Part shown: positions 26,547-36,179 of the stretch, piece after piece
Numbering within the stretch: the stretch's first letter is position 1
How the letters are laid out: every line of letters starts with the position of its first letter
NCBI RefSeq assembly: GCF_000025345.1
Contig: NC_013757.1
Location: 2,418,001-2,482,000 of the forward strand
DNA length: 64,000 bases
Reading direction: 5' to 3'
DNA from: Geodermatophilus obscurus DSM 43160
GTDB lineage: Bacteria > Actinomycetota > Actinomycetes > Mycobacteriales > Geodermatophilaceae
Notes under the pieces: model-generated
What the model was told of the DNA's origin: nothing
The model's database searches: none
Seen by the model: the letters and a program-made list of their open reading frames with translations, nothing else
Position numbers and translations under genes: made by a program

Positions 26547-27737
26547 GTGAGCGAGACGTTCAGCCTGGGCCGGATCGCCGGCATCCGCGTCGGCGTGAAC
26601 GCCAGCGTCCTGGTGATCGTGCTGATCATCGCCGGGGGACTGGCGTTCGGCCGGTTCCCCCTCGTGCTGCCCGGCCGCGGCGCCGCCGCGTACGTCGCCG
26701 CCGGGGTGGCGGCCGCGGTGGCCTTCCTCGCCTCGCTGCTGGCCCACGAGCTGGCGCACGCGCTGGTGGCCCGGCGCAACGGGGTGGAGGTGGAGGGCAT
26801 CACCCTGTGGTTGCTGGGCGGGGTGGCCCGGCTCCGGAGCGGCGCCCGCACGCCCGGTGCGGAGTTCCGCATCGCCGGCGTCGGACCGCTCACCAGCCTC
26901 GTCCTCGGGGTCCTCCTCGCCGCCGGCGCCGTCCTGGCCCGGCTCGCCGGAGCCGACGGGCTCCCGGTGGCCGTCCTCGACTACCTCGCCGGCATCAACG
27001 TGGCGCTCGCCGTCTTCAACCTCGTGCCGGCGGCCCCGCTCGACGGCGGGCGGCTGCTGCGGGCCCTGCTGTGGCGGCTCCGCGGTGACGCGTGGTCCTC
27101 GGCGGTGACCGCGGCGCGGGCGGGCCGGTTCTTCGGCTTCGCGCTGATCGCCCTGGGCTTCCTGCAGCTGGTCACCGGGCGGGGGTTCGGCGGGCTGTGG
27201 CTCGCGCTGGTCGGGCTGTTCGTGGTGAACGCGGCGACGGCCGAGGAGCAGCACGCGCAGGTCTCCAGCCGACTCGGTGGGCTGACCGTCGGCGCCGTCA
27301 TGAGCGGCCCCGCGCTGGTCGCCGACCCGGACCTGACCGTCGAGCGGTTCCTGCACGAGGTGGCCCTGGTGCGGCGCTTCAGCACCTATCCGCTCGTCGA
27401 CCCCTCGGGCGCACTCGTCGGCCTGGTGACGCTCAACCGGCTGCGCTCGGTGCCGCCCGCGGCCCGGGCCACGACCCGGCTGCGGGACGTCGCCTGCCCG
27501 CCGGCGGAGATCCCGGTCGCCCGACCCGGCGAGCCGCTGACCGAGCTGCTGCCGCGCATGGAGGGGTGCAGCGACGGCCGCGCGGTCGTCCTCGACGGGA
27601 GCCGGGTCGTCGGCGTGGTCTCCCCGAGCGACGTCGCCCGGACCCTGCAGCTGGCCGATCTGGCCGCCTTCGACCGGTACCCGTCGGCGGGGGGCGGGGC
27701 CGACGTCGCCCGCGTGCCGGACCCCGGCCGTCCCTGA
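26547..27737 (+). CDS. Site-2 protease family zinc metalloprotease with CBS domains (Rip3-like)
   Basis: 396-residue intramembrane protease (M50B) that would cut transmembrane substrates such as anti-sigma factors. Zinc motif HELAH at 67-71 in a membrane helix, third-ligand motif NLVPAAPLDGGR at 158-169 (Asp166). About six membrane segments occupy residues 1-235, followed by a CBS pair (VGAVMSGPALVADPDLTV, FSTYPLVDPSGALVGLVT, and RAVVLDGSRVVGVVSPSDVA) that could bind adenine nucleotides. GTG 26547 follows CGAGGAGGAG. Layout matches mycobacterial Rip3. No sigma or anti-sigma gene is adjacent, so the substrate is not indicated. Confidence 0.9.
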   Translation: MSETFSLGRIAGIRVGVNASVLVIVLIIAGGLAFGRFPLVLPGRGAAAYVAAGVAAAVAFLASLLAHELAHALVARRNGVEVEGITLWLLGGVARLRSGARTPGAEFRIAGVGPLTSLVLGVLLAAGAVLARLAGADGLPVAVLDYLAGINVALAVFNLVPAAPLDGGRLLRALLWRLRGDAWSSAVTAARAGRFFGFALIALGFLQLVTGRGFGGLWLALVGLFVVNAATAEEQHAQVSSRLGGLTVGAVMSGPALVADPDLTVERFLHEVALVRRFSTYPLVDPSGALVGLVTLNRLRSVPPAARATTRLRDVACPPAEIPVARPGEPLTELLPRMEGCSDGRAVVLDGSRVVGVVSPSDVARTLQLADLAAFDRYPSAGGGADVARVPDPGRP

Positions 27738-27761
27738 TGCCCCTCGCCGTCCGGGGACGGG

Positions 27762-28610
27762 TCAGGCGCCGCCGGTGAACCGGCGCTCGGCGCGGGCGGC
27801 CAGCACCGGGTAGAGCCGCGGCGCCAGCCGGACGAGCAGGTCGACGACCTTGGCGTCGTTGCCGACGAGGATGCGCGGCCGGCCGGCCTCCACCCCGTCG
27901 ACGACGATCCGCGCGGCCTGCTCTGGCGGCATCCGCAGCAGCTTCTCGTTGTACGCGCGGTGACGGGCCTCGTCGGCCGCGGTGAACTCCTGGCCCTGCG
28001 CCCTCGCGTGGTCGAACGCGGCCGTCGCGATGTTGGTCCGCACCCCACCGGGGTGCACCACGCTGACCTGCACCGGGTGCCCGGCGGCGAGCAGCTCCGC
28101 GCGCAGGCTCTCGGTGAAGCCGCGGACGCCGAACTTGCTGGTGCAGTACGCCGTCATGCGGCCCTGGCCCATGATCCCGTTGAGGCTGGAGATGTTGACG
28201 ACGTGCCCGTCGCCGGAGGCGATCAGGTGCGGCAGGAACGCCTTGGTGCCGTGGAGGACGCCGAACAGGTTGATCGACAGCACCCGGTCGTAGTCGGCCC
28301 AGGTGCTGTCGAGCACGGTGCTGCCGCCGGCGACCCCGGCGTTGTTGTAGACCTGGTGGACGACGCCGAAGTGCCCGGCCACCGCGGTTGCGTACGCCTC
28401 GACGGCCGCGCGGTCGCTGACGTCGAGCCGGGCCGTGTGCACCTCGGCGCCCAGCGCCCGGGCCCGGTCGGCGGTCTCGCCCAGGGCCGGCTCGTCGACG
28501 TCGGACAGCGCCGGCCGGGCGCCACGCTTCGCCAGCTCGAGGGCCAGGTGCCGGCCGATGCCGGAGCCGGCGCCGGTGACGACGGCGACCTTGCCGCGCA
28601 CGCTGCTCAT
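27762..28610 (-). CDS. Short-chain dehydrogenase/reductase
   Basis: 282-residue classical SDR. Cofactor motif VVTGAGSGIGRHLA (TGxxxGxG) at residues 10-23, NNAGVAGG near 90, catalytic Ser in NISSLNG and YCTSK with Tyr and Lys. An Asp at the end of the second strand (LSDVDEPAL) favours NAD(H). ATG 28610 overlaps the stop of the hydrolase upstream (ATGA). Forms a co-directional set with an alpha/beta hydrolase and a Baeyer-Villiger monooxygenase, the trio needed to oxidise an alcohol to a ketone, to an ester, and to hydrolyse it. Confidence 0.92.
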   Translation of the reverse strand: MSSVRGKVAVVTGAGSGIGRHLALELAKRGARPALSDVDEPALGETADRARALGAEVHTARLDVSDRAAVEAYATAVAGHFGVVHQVYNNAGVAGGSTVLDSTWADYDRVLSINLFGVLHGTKAFLPHLIASGDGHVVNISSLNGIMGQGRMTAYCTSKFGVRGFTESLRAELLAAGHPVQVSVVHPGGVRTNIATAAFDHARAQGQEFTAADEARHRAYNEKLLRMPPEQAARIVVDGVEAGRPRILVGNDAKVVDLLVRLAPRLYPVLAARAERRFTGGA

Positions 28611-29524
28611 CGGGTTCCTCCTGCGGTGGTCCGGACGAGGTCGGTGGTGAGCTCGACGAGGCGGTCGACGACGCCGGGGGCCAGGTGGTGGCCCATGCCG
28701 GCGACCTCGACGTGCCGCGCGCCGGGGATCGCGTCGGCGGTGGCCCGCCCGCCGGTCGGGTGCACCATCAGGTCGCGGTCGCCGTGCACGACCAGGGTGG
28801 GCGCGGTGATGCGGGCCAGCTCCGCCGTCCGGTCGCCGGCGGCCTGGATGGCGCCGATCTGCCGGGCGACCGCTGCGCCGGCGCGCGGGCCGCCGCAGCG
28901 GTCCCACACCGCGGTGGCCCAGGCCCGCTCGTGCTCCTCGTCGGGCGGGAAGACCGTCGAGCCGATGTGCCCGAGCATCGCCAGGTGCCGCTCGACGGAC
29001 TCCTCGACGGTGCGCGCCGGGCTCTTCGCCAGCCGCAGCAGGGTCGAGCGGGCCGGCTGACCCACCCGACGGTGCCCGGTGGTGGAGAACACCGACGTCA
29101 GGCTGAGCACCCGCGCCGGGTGCCTCGCGGCCACGGTCTGGGCGATCATCCCGCCCATCGACATGCCGAGCAGGTGCACCCGCTCGATGCCCAGGGCGTC
29201 GAGCAGGCCGACGGTGTCGGCGGCCATGTCGGCGAGGTCGTAGGCGTCCGGCCGCGGCCGGGCCAGCAGCTGGCGCAGCCGTCCGGGCGGCGGGTTGCCG
29301 ATCCGCGAGGACCGGCCGGCGTCGCGGTTGTCCGGGCGGACGACGCGGAAGCCGCGCTCGGCGAAGCCGTCGACCATCCGCTGCGGCCACGAGGTGAGGT
29401 CCAGGCCCAGGCCGGCGATCAGCAGCAGCGGCGTCCCGTCGTCCGGGCCGTCGGCCCGGTGGCAGAGCCGCGGGCCGGCGGGCAGGTCGACGAACCGGTC
29501 GGTGTCCTGCGCCGTGGCGGTCAC
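28607..29524 (-). CDS. Alpha/beta hydrolase (esterase)
   Basis: 305-residue serine hydrolase. Oxyanion loop LLLIAGLGLDLTSW, nucleophile elbow LLGMSMGGMIAQ with the catalytic Ser, acid in VVHGDRDLMVHPTGG, His in AGMGHHLAPG. The length and GMSMGG type resemble esterases that accompany Baeyer-Villiger enzymes. GTG 29524; 73 bases separate it from the monooxygenase gene upstream, and it overlaps the SDR gene downstream. Likely role: hydrolysis of the ester or lactone formed by the neighbouring monooxygenase (inferred from context). Confidence 0.87.
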   Translation of the reverse strand: MTATAQDTDRFVDLPAGPRLCHRADGPDDGTPLLLIAGLGLDLTSWPQRMVDGFAERGFRVVRPDNRDAGRSSRIGNPPPGRLRQLLARPRPDAYDLADMAADTVGLLDALGIERVHLLGMSMGGMIAQTVAARHPARVLSLTSVFSTTGHRRVGQPARSTLLRLAKSPARTVEESVERHLAMLGHIGSTVFPPDEEHERAWATAVWDRCGGPRAGAAVARQIGAIQAAGDRTAELARITAPTLVVHGDRDLMVHPTGGRATADAIPGARHVEVAGMGHHLAPGVVDRLVELTTDLVRTTAGGTR

Positions 29525-29597
29525 GGCGCCTCCTCGCCGGCGCTCGTCGGCTGCGTGCCGCGCGGTGCTGTGCCGATCCGTGACCTCGCGAGCTCCG

Positions 29598-31094
29598 TCA
29601 CGCGGTCACCTCCGTGCGGTCGGCGGAGCGGGACAGGTGCAGCTCCGGGTCGGTCACGCTGTCGGCGCGCAGCAGCTTGACGTCGGCCGAGTAGCTCGTC
29701 GACGTCAGCCACGGCATCCGGTCGCCCTGGCGGGGCAGCCGGTCGACCGCGCGCTGGATGTAGCCGGCGGCGAAGTCGAGGAAGGGCCGGGTCGGCATGT
29801 CCGGGTCGCTCGGCTCGGGTCGCGCGACGTCGTACCCGTGCGCGTCCATGTGCGCCAGCAGCCGGCAGAAGTGCTCGCAGAGCAGGCCGATCTTCAGGGT
29901 CCAGGAGGAGTTCGTGTAGCCGATGGCGATCACGAAGTTGGGGACGCCGGAGAGCATCATCCCCTTGTAGGTCACCGTGTCCGGCAGGTGCACCGGCTCG
30001 CCGTCGACGGTCAGCGAGATGCCGCCGATGGCCTGCACGTTCAGCCCCGTGGCGGTGACGATGACGTCGGCCTCCAGCTCGCGGCCGGACGCCAGCAGCA
30101 CGCCGTCCTCGGTGAAGGTCTCGATCTGGTCGGTGACGACGTCCGCCGTCCCGTTGCGGATGGCGCGGAACAGGTCGCCGTCGGGGACGGCGCACAGCCG
30201 CTGGTCCCACGGGTCGTACGGCGGGTTGAAGTGCTCGTCGACCGGATAGCCCTCGGGCAGCTGCTTGGTGTTCACCCAGCGGATCAGCCTGCGGGCCGCC
30301 CTCGGGTACTTCTGGCAGAACCGCCAGATGCCGATGCCGCGCGCGATGTTCTTGCGCCGGGTCAGCGCGTAGGCGCGGTCCTCGCCCAGCAGCGTCCGCA
30401 GCCGGTTGGCGAGCGCGTCGTGGCGCGGCACGGGCATCACGTAGGACGGCGTCCGCTGCAGCATCGTCACCTGCGCGGCGGTCTCCGCCAGGGCCGGCAC
30501 CAGCGTGACCGCGGTGGCGCCGCTGCCGATCACGAGCACCCGCTTGCCGGCGTGGTCGAGGTCCTCGGGCCAGGCCTGCGGGTGCACGATCGGGCCGCGG
30601 AAGCGCTCCCGGCCGGCGAACACCGGGGTGTGGCCCTCGTCGTAGCGGTAGTAACCACCGGCGCAGAACAGCCAGTTCGCCGACAGCTGCAGCCGCTCGC
30701 CGGTGTCGGTGCGCTCCACGTCGACGGTCCAGCGGGCGTCGGCGGTCGACCACGAGGCCGCCAGGACCCGGTGGGAGTACCGGATGGCGGCATCGAGGCC
30801 GTTCTCGGTGATCGTCTCGCGGAGGTAGGCGAGGATCCGGGGCGCGTCGGCGATCGACTGCTCGTCCCGCCACGGCTTGAACTCGTAGCCGAAGGTGTGC
30901 AGGTCGGAGTCCGACCGGATGCCGGGGTAGCGGAAGAGGTCCCAGGTGCCGCCGGAGGCCGCGCGGGCCTCCAGGATCGCGAAGCTCTTCGCCGGCAGCT
31001 CGGTCCTCAGGTACCGCCCGGCCCCGATGCCGGAGATCCCGGCTCCGACGACGAGGACGTCGAGGTGCTCGACCGGCGGCTGCGCAGTGGTCAC
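29598..31094 (-). CDS. Baeyer-Villiger-type flavin monooxygenase (EthA-like)
   Basis: 498-residue FAD/NADPH enzyme that would insert oxygen next to a ketone or oxidise heteroatoms. FAD Rossmann motif [15 protein letters not shown] near residue 15; [18 protein letters not shown] is shared with EthA; BVMO fingerprint [11 protein letters not shown] fits FxGxxxHxxxW; second Rossmann motif [16 protein letters not shown] 31094 is the start closest to the first motif; the open frame upstream belongs to the divergent region. First gene of a BVMO-hydrolase-SDR operon. It diverges from a PucR-type regulator, not a TetR like mycobacterial EthR, so control probably differs. Confidence 0.9.
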   Translation of the reverse strand: MTTAQPPVEHLDVLVVGAGISGIGAGRYLRTELPAKSFAILEARAASGGTWDLFRYPGIRSDSDLHTFGYEFKPWRDEQSIADAPRILAYLRETITENGLDAAIRYSHRVLAASWSTADARWTVDVERTDTGERLQLSANWLFCAGGYYRYDEGHTPVFAGRERFRGPIVHPQAWPEDLDHAGKRVLVIGSGATAVTLVPALAETAAQVTMLQRTPSYVMPVPRHDALANRLRTLLGEDRAYALTRRKNIARGIGIWRFCQKYPRAARRLIRWVNTKQLPEGYPVDEHFNPPYDPWDQRLCAVPDGDLFRAIRNGTADVVTDQIETFTEDGVLLASGRELEADVIVTATGLNVQAIGGISLTVDGEPVHLPDTVTYKGMMLSGVPNFVIAIGYTNSSWTLKIGLLCEHFCRLLAHMDAHGYDVARPEPSDPDMPTRPFLDFAAGYIQRAVDRLPRQGDRMPWLTSTSYSADVKLLRADSVTDPELHLSRSADRTEVTA

Positions 31095-31161
31095 CCGTCC
31101 GACTCTCCGTGGTCCCCGGCGCTTGTGCCAGTGCACGGTGCACCAGGATGCTCGCCCGGTG

Positions 31162-32475
31162 GTGCAGAGTGCTGCGAGGGTCCGGTGGCCGGACACGTCC
31201 CCACGCGTGCGGGAGCTCTTCCGGCGGGGCGCCGAGGTGGCGCTCGACCCGCGCGCGGACTGGGTGGAGGAGCTCCACGCCGCGGCCCTCGGCGGGCAGC
31301 GGATGCGGCCGGTCGCCGAGGACCCGGTGCTCGCCGCCGCGACCCGGCGGGTCAACCTGGCCAACCTGCTGCACTGGGCGGCGGCCAACGTGCAGCACCC
31401 GGGTCGCCGGGTGCCGCCCAACACCGGGCCGGAGTCGCTGGACACGGCGCGTGACCTGGTGCGCCGGGGCCTGGACGAGTCGGTCCTGGACGCCTACCGA
31501 GCCGCCCAGGGCGTGGCCTGGCGGCGGTGGATGCAGATCTGCTTCGAGCTCACCGCCGATCCCGCCGAGCTGCGCGAGCTGCTCGACGTCTCCGCGCTGT
31601 CGATCGCCACCTTCATCGAGGACACCGTCGCGGCCACCTCGGAGCGGATGCGGGCCGAGCGCGACGAGCTCACCCGAGGCGCGCACGCCGAGCGGCGGGC
31701 CGCGGTCACCCTGCTGCTGGAGGGCGCCCCGATCAGCCGGGCCCGGGCCGAGGCCCAGCTCGGCTACGGCCTGGCCGGCCCGCACACCGCCGCCGTCGTG
31801 TGGAGCGGGTCGGGGACGGCCTCCGAGCAGCTGGAGGCCGCCGCGGAGGCCGTCGTCCGGGCGAGCGGGGCCGCGCACCGGCTGACCGTCGTCGCCAGCG
31901 CCGCCGCGCTGTGGGTCTGGCTACCCGTGGCGACCGCGCCGGACGCCGGGAAGCTCGCCGGCGAGCTGGCCGCGCACCCCGACGTCCGGGTGGCGGTCGG
32001 CCGCCCCGGCCGGGACGTCGACGGCTTCCGCCGCAGCCACCTCGACGCCGCCACCACCCAGCGGATGGTCGCCCGGCTGCAGAAGGACCCCGCTGCCCCC
32101 CACCACTCGCAGGCTCGCGGCGGGACCCTGCAGCGGGGCCACCCCACGCGGCAGGTCCCCTGCCAGGTCGCCCGCTACGAGGACGTGCAGCTGGTCGCCC
32201 TGCTCACGGCCGAGCCGACCCTGGCCGACGAGTTCCTCGCCGACACCCTCGGTGACCTGCTGCACGCCGAGGCCGAGACCCGGCACGCGGTGCTGACCTA
32301 CGTGCGCGAGCTGGGCAGCACCTCGCGCACCGCCGAGCGGCTGTACACCCACCGCAACACGGTGCTGCGCCGGCTGGCCCGTGCCGACGAGCTGCTGCCA
32401 CGTCCGCTCGCCCAGAACGTCGTCGCCGTCGCCGCGGCCCTGGAGGTGCTGCGCTGGCGCGGGACCGCGGGGTGA
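31162..32475 (+). CDS. PucR/CdaR-type helix-turn-helix regulator with in-frame repeat insertion
   Basis: About 437-residue transcription factor: an N-terminal sensor region ([15 protein letters not shown], then a RsbRD-like helical domain), a GGDEF-like middle and the C-terminal PucR HTH ([20 protein letters not shown] then [16 protein letters not shown]). The start is uncertain; GTG 31162, 31138 or 31207 are all possible. Residues about 307-327 ([19 protein letters not shown]) are encoded by a copy of the dispersed hairpin repeat and interrupt the usual short link before [13 protein letters not shown]. The gene diverges from the monooxygenase operon and is the obvious candidate regulator of it. 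GTGCAC words between them could be operator parts. Confidence 0.82.
   Translation: MQSAARVRWPDTSPRVRELFRRGAEVALDPRADWVEELHAAALGGQRMRPVAEDPVLAAATRRVNLANLLHWAAANVQHPGRRVPPNTGPESLDTARDLVRRGLDESVLDAYRAAQGVAWRRWMQICFELTADPAELRELLDVSALSIATFIEDTVAATSERMRAERDELTRGAHAERRAAVTLLLEGAPISRARAEAQLGYGLAGPHTAAVVWSGSGTASEQLEAAAEAVVRASGAAHRLTVVASAAALWVWLPVATAPDAGKLAGELAAHPDVRVAVGRPGRDVDGFRRSHLDAATTQRMVARLQKDPAAPHHSQARGGTLQRGHPTRQVPCQVARYEDVQLVALLTAEPTLADEFLADTLGDLLHAEAETRHAVLTYVRELGSTSRTAERLYTHRNTVLRRLARADELLPRPLAQNVVAVAAALEVLRWRGTAG
32079..32143. repeat. Dispersed hairpin repeat, copy B, inside the PucR-type coding sequence
   Basis: CAGAAGGACCCCGCTGC to GCAGCGGGGCCAC, with the shared words CCCACC-type, CTCGCAGGCTCG and GCGGGACCC between. 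CCCCGCTGC pairs exactly with GCAGCGGGG. Same element as copies A and C but with a different, still complementary stem. Its length keeps the host reading frame open. Confidence 0.75.
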
Positions 32476-32482
32476 GCTGGGC

Positions 32483-32935
32483 CTACCCCAGCGAGGCGGT
32501 CAGGGTGACCGTGTCCGCAGTGACTGTGGTGCACTCGAGGGTCAGCGGGCCGGCCGCGACGCTCTCCCCCTGACTGCAGGACACCTCGCGGTCGGCCACC
32601 CGCACGGTCGCCCGGCCGTCCTGGACGCTGCCCAGCGAGACCGGAGTTCCGAGGACGTCCGCCTGGGCGCCGTCCCCGGAGATGGTGACCGAGCAGGAGG
32701 TGCCGGTGCAGTCGACGCCGGCGCTCGTGCCGGTGGGCTCGGAGGTCCCGGCGGTGTCCTCCGGCGCTGGGGTGCCCGTCGCGCCGCCGGTGTCGTCGGC
32801 GGGGGCCGAGGTGTCCGTGGTGGCGGTCCCGGAGGTGGTGGTCTCCCCGCCGCAGGCGGCCAGCGGCACTCCCAGCAGGGCTCCGGCGAGCACACCGGAC
32901 GCGAGCCGGCGGCGGTGGTTCGTCCTCGTGTCCAT
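32483..32935 (-). CDS. Small lipoprotein with Thr/Ser-rich linker
   Basis: 150-residue exported lipoprotein: signal peptide with lipobox LAAC (Cys near residue 28), a Thr/Asp/Gly/Pro-rich linker to about residue 75, and a compact domain beginning VDCTGTSCSVTISGDG and holding four cysteines (two in DCTGTSC, then VSCSQG and LECTTV) that could form two disulfides. ATG 32935. Convergent with the PucR-type gene, seven bases apart. No known family recognised; similar four-Cys beta domains occur in many actinobacterial lipoproteins. Confidence 0.65.
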   Translation of the reverse strand: MDTRTNHRRRLASGVLAGALLGVPLAACGGETTTSGTATTDTSAPADDTGGATGTPAPEDTAGTSEPTGTSAGVDCTGTSCSVTISGDGAQADVLGTPVSLGSVQDGRATVRVADREVSCSQGESVAAGPLTLECTTVTADTVTLTASLG

Positions 32936-33026
32936 GTTCCGACGGTAGGGACGGCGGCCGGGACCCTCCCGGCGGACGCCGGATTCGTCACACTCCTGTG
33001 ACCCGCGCCCAGCGCCGGACCCCCCG

Positions 33027-33770
33027 TCAGGAGCCGAGGACGACACCGGTGCCGGACGCCCGGATCCCCAGGCCGTCCGGCCGCACCACGACGCCGACGT
33101 CGCCCTGCTCGAAGAGCAGCGGGTCCAGGGGCACCGGGAAGGTGAACCGCTGCCGGAGCAGCAGCTCCTCGATCCCGCTCTGCGCGGCGGGGGTGTCCAG
33201 TCGCGTGGGCCGCACGAGCAGCGCACCGGCCTCCGGTGCGACCTCGGCGAGGGCGGAGACCGCCCGGACCCCACCGGGGGCGTCGACGGCCCCGGTGAGC
33301 CGGAGCTGCCGCTCGCCGGCCGGTTCTGCGTCCAGCCGGCGGCCGGTGAAGCTCAGGTAGCGGTCGAGGTCGTCGTAGGTGAGCAGCGCGTTCTCGACGG
33401 TTCCCTCGACGTACACCTCGTCGGCGTTGCCGTCGAGCAGGTCGTGCCAGGAGAGGTACACACCGCTGAGCTCGGCTTCGACGTCCCGCAGCCGCACCGG
33501 ACCGGAGGACACGGCGCCGCTGTCGACCGCGACGTCGTCGTAGCGACCACGCAGAGCCTGCAGCAGCACCGGGCCGCCGTGGACCTGCACGGTCGGGCGG
33601 TCGAGGACGCCGGTCCGCTCCTGCAGGGCGCGGGACAGCACGGACTCCGCCCCGGCACGGGCCAGCCACTCCGCTCCGGACAGCAGCAGCGCGGTCCCCA
33701 GGACGACGGTGAGCGCGAGCGCGACGGTGGCGCGCCGGCCGTGGACGGGCGGTGCCGGGTCCGTGCTCAC
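33027..33770 (-). CDS. LmeA-type (DUF2993) phospholipid-binding protein
   Basis: 247-residue membrane-anchored protein. One N-terminal helix (VALALTVVLGTALLLSGAEW), then a DUF2993 fold: VHGGPVLLQALRGRYDDVAV, LSGVYLSWHDLLDG, and the long C-terminal beta region GIRASGTGVVL. LmeA binds phospholipid and supports mannan maturation in mycobacteria; here the partner is the MMPL transporter, whose stop overlaps this start (GTGA, GTG 33770). Likely joint role in moving lipids or glycolipids to the outer leaflet; specific cargo unknown. Confidence 0.78.
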   Translation of the reverse strand: MSTDPAPPVHGRRATVALALTVVLGTALLLSGAEWLARAGAESVLSRALQERTGVLDRPTVQVHGGPVLLQALRGRYDDVAVDSGAVSSGPVRLRDVEAELSGVYLSWHDLLDGNADEVYVEGTVENALLTYDDLDRYLSFTGRRLDAEPAGERQLRLTGAVDAPGGVRAVSALAEVAPEAGALLVRPTRLDTPAAQSGIEELLLRQRFTFPVPLDPLLFEQGDVGVVVRPDGLGIRASGTGVVLGS

Positions 33771-36088
33771 CTCGGCCTGCCGCCCACCGTCGCCTGCGCC
33801 GCCGCGCCCGCACGTAACCGCTCGGCCTCCTCGTCGAGCAACCCGGACTGCTCCTCGGCGCCGGTACGGGCGGCGGTGGTGCGGATGCGGCCGCCTGGCC
33901 AGCCCCCGGCGCGGCCGAGGAGGGTCAGCGCGGCGGGGGTGAGCACCGGCCGGGTGAGGAAGGTGTCGATGAGCAGTCCGACCGCCATGGTGAACGCGAT
34001 CTGGCGGAAGGTGGACAGCGGGATGACGGCCACCATGGCGAAGGTGGCCGCCAGGATCAGGCCGGCGGCGCTGACCGCCCGCGCGGTGGCGGGCAGGGCG
34101 ACGGAGATCGCCTGGGCGAGCGGCCGCCGGGCGGCCTGCTCCCAGATCGCCCCGACGACGAACACGAGGTAGTCCGAGCCGAGTGCGAGCAGCAGCACGG
34201 CGGTGGCGAAGGGGACGTAGAAGGTCAGGCCCGGCTCCCCCAGCAGGACCTGGAACACCAGGACGGTCACGCCGAGGGCGGTGGCGACGCCGAGGGCGCT
34301 CAGCAGGAGCAGCACCAGGGGCGCCAGGAGCGCGCGCAGGAACAGCGCGAGGATGACCAGCTCGACGAGGAGGACGGCTAGCACGACGCGCCCGAGTTCG
34401 GCGCGGGTGATGGCGGTCAGCTCGGCGGCGACGGCGGTCTGGCCGGTCACCCCCACGGTGACGCCCTCGACGCCGGCCTCGGCGACCAGCGCGTCGACGC
34501 GGTCCTGCAACCGCTGCAGGTCGGCGATCGCCGGAGCCGCCAGCGGGTCGCTGTCGAGGACCACGATGAACCGCGCGGCGTCGCCGTCGCGGGAGAAGAC
34601 GATGCCGTACTCCTCGGGCAGCGGGTTCTGCGCCGGCCCCAGCACCTCGGCCACCCCGGGCTGGGCGCTGAGCGCCTCCTGGAAGCGGACCAGGGCCTCC
34701 CGCTGCGCGGAGATCCCCTCGCCCTCCAGGAGCACCTCGGTCGGCGCGGTCACCCCGCGCACGCCGGTGTCCTCCAGCACCTGGGCGCCGACCCGCACGG
34801 GGTCGTCGTCCGGCAGTGCGGTGGTGAACGACACGCCCAGCCGCATGTCCGGCAGCAGCAGCGCCCCGGGGATGAGGACGCCGACGCCCAGGAGCAACCC
34901 GACCAGCGCCCCCCGCCGGCCGGAGAGCGCCCGGGCGAGCCACCGCGTGGCCGGCCCGGCGCTGCGGTCCAGCGTCCGGCCGCCGGCCCGGGACGGGGCG
35001 AACAGCCGGGCGCCCAGGATCGCCAGCACGGCCGGGACCAGGGTGAGCGACACGACCACGCCCACCACCACGGTGAGGGCCAGCGCCGGCCCGAACGCGC
35101 GGAAGAGGTCGAAGTCGGCGACCAGCAGCGCCGCCGTGCCGGCCGCGACGGTCACCCCGGCGACCGCCACGATCGGGCCCTCGCTGAGGACGACGCGGCG
35201 GGCCGCCTCGTGCCGGTCCAGCCCGCGGTCCAGCTGCCGGCGGAAGGCCGAGAAGAACAGCACGCAGTAGTCGGTGACCACCCCGATGAGCAGGGCCGCC
35301 GTCAGCGGCCGGAGCTCCTCGGGCAGGGCGAAACCCAGCGCGGAGGCGGCGGCGTCGAGCACGTGCACCGCGACCACGTAGCCGAGGCCGGCGACGAGCA
35401 GCACGACGACGGGGGCCACGAGCGACCGGAACGTGAGCGCGACGACGACGGCGATCAGCACCAGGGTCGCCAGTTCGAACACCAGCAGGCGCGACGAGAG
35501 GTACTCGGCCTGGGCGACGCGGGCCGGGGTGAACCCGGTGACGTACGTCCGCACCGAGGGGTCGTTGTGGAAGTGGGCGGCGTACTGGCGGGCCAGGGCC
35601 GTGGCCTCGGCCAGCGAGGTCCCGCGGGAGACGTACAGGTAGGTGACGACGGTCTCGGGGACGGCGGTCGGGATCGGCACCGCCGCGACGACCTGCTCGC
35701 CGCTGGGCGGCGCGGTGCCCTCGAGCTGGGCCTGGACGTGGGCCAGCGCCCAGAGGGCGACGTCGGCGCGGGTGAGCGGGTCCAGACCCTCGGGGTCGTG
35801 CACGACAACAGAGGTCTCGGACAGGACCGGCACCCGGAACAGCTCCAGGCTGCGCTCCTGCACGGCCACCGCCTCGCTGCCCGGAGGCAGCAGGTTGCCG
35901 ACGTCGCCGGTGCTGCCGCCGCCACCCCCGGGGGACGGCACGACGACCGCCGCCACGGCGAGGGCGATCCACCCGGCGAGGACGAGCCACCGCCCGGCCA
36001 CCACGACGGTCCGGACGGCCCTGCCCACCGCGCGGAGCACGGCTGCGGGGGCGCCGACCAGCGACCCCACCCAGTGCCGTGAGGACAA
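33767..36088 (-). CDS. MMPL-family RND transporter
   Basis: 773-residue inner-membrane RND permease with two halves, each a large outer loop and about six membrane helices. TM1 is VVVAGRWLVLAGWIALAVAA; ALLIGVVTDYCVLFFSAFRR (TM4) holds the GxxxDY motif used in proton relay, and the second half has LLLALGSDYLVFVVGAIWEQ. TTG 36088 is the best start because GGGAGG lies five bases before it. Overlaps the LmeA-type gene downstream. Cargo is probably a lipid or lipid-linked wall precursor; the family name alone does not settle that. Confidence 0.88.
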   Translation of the reverse strand: MSSRHWVGSLVGAPAAVLRAVGRAVRTVVVAGRWLVLAGWIALAVAAVVVPSPGGGGGSTGDVGNLLPPGSEAVAVQERSLELFRVPVLSETSVVVHDPEGLDPLTRADVALWALAHVQAQLEGTAPPSGEQVVAAVPIPTAVPETVVTYLYVSRGTSLAEATALARQYAAHFHNDPSVRTYVTGFTPARVAQAEYLSSRLLVFELATLVLIAVVVALTFRSLVAPVVVLLVAGLGYVVAVHVLDAAASALGFALPEELRPLTAALLIGVVTDYCVLFFSAFRRQLDRGLDRHEAARRVVLSEGPIVAVAGVTVAAGTAALLVADFDLFRAFGPALALTVVVGVVVSLTLVPAVLAILGARLFAPSRAGGRTLDRSAGPATRWLARALSGRRGALVGLLLGVGVLIPGALLLPDMRLGVSFTTALPDDDPVRVGAQVLEDTGVRGVTAPTEVLLEGEGISAQREALVRFQEALSAQPGVAEVLGPAQNPLPEEYGIVFSRDGDAARFIVVLDSDPLAAPAIADLQRLQDRVDALVAEAGVEGVTVGVTGQTAVAAELTAITRAELGRVVLAVLLVELVILALFLRALLAPLVLLLLSALGVATALGVTVLVFQVLLGEPGLTFYVPFATAVLLLALGSDYLVFVVGAIWEQAARRPLAQAISVALPATARAVSAAGLILAATFAMVAVIPLSTFRQIAFTMAVGLLIDTFLTRPVLTPAALTLLGRAGGWPGGRIRTTAARTGAEEQSGLLDEEAERLRAGAAAQATVGGRPR

Positions 36089-36179
36089 GGCGGCCTCCCG
36101 CCGGGGCCGTTCGTGTGCGTACCGCTGTCTGCGGAGGGTACGTCGGAGCCCGCCTGACCGCCGGGTGAGAGGACGACCG

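Noticed and set aside
30946..31161. Longer N-terminus for the PucR-type regulator
   Set aside because: This part overlaps the start of the divergent monooxygenase gene and the promoter region.
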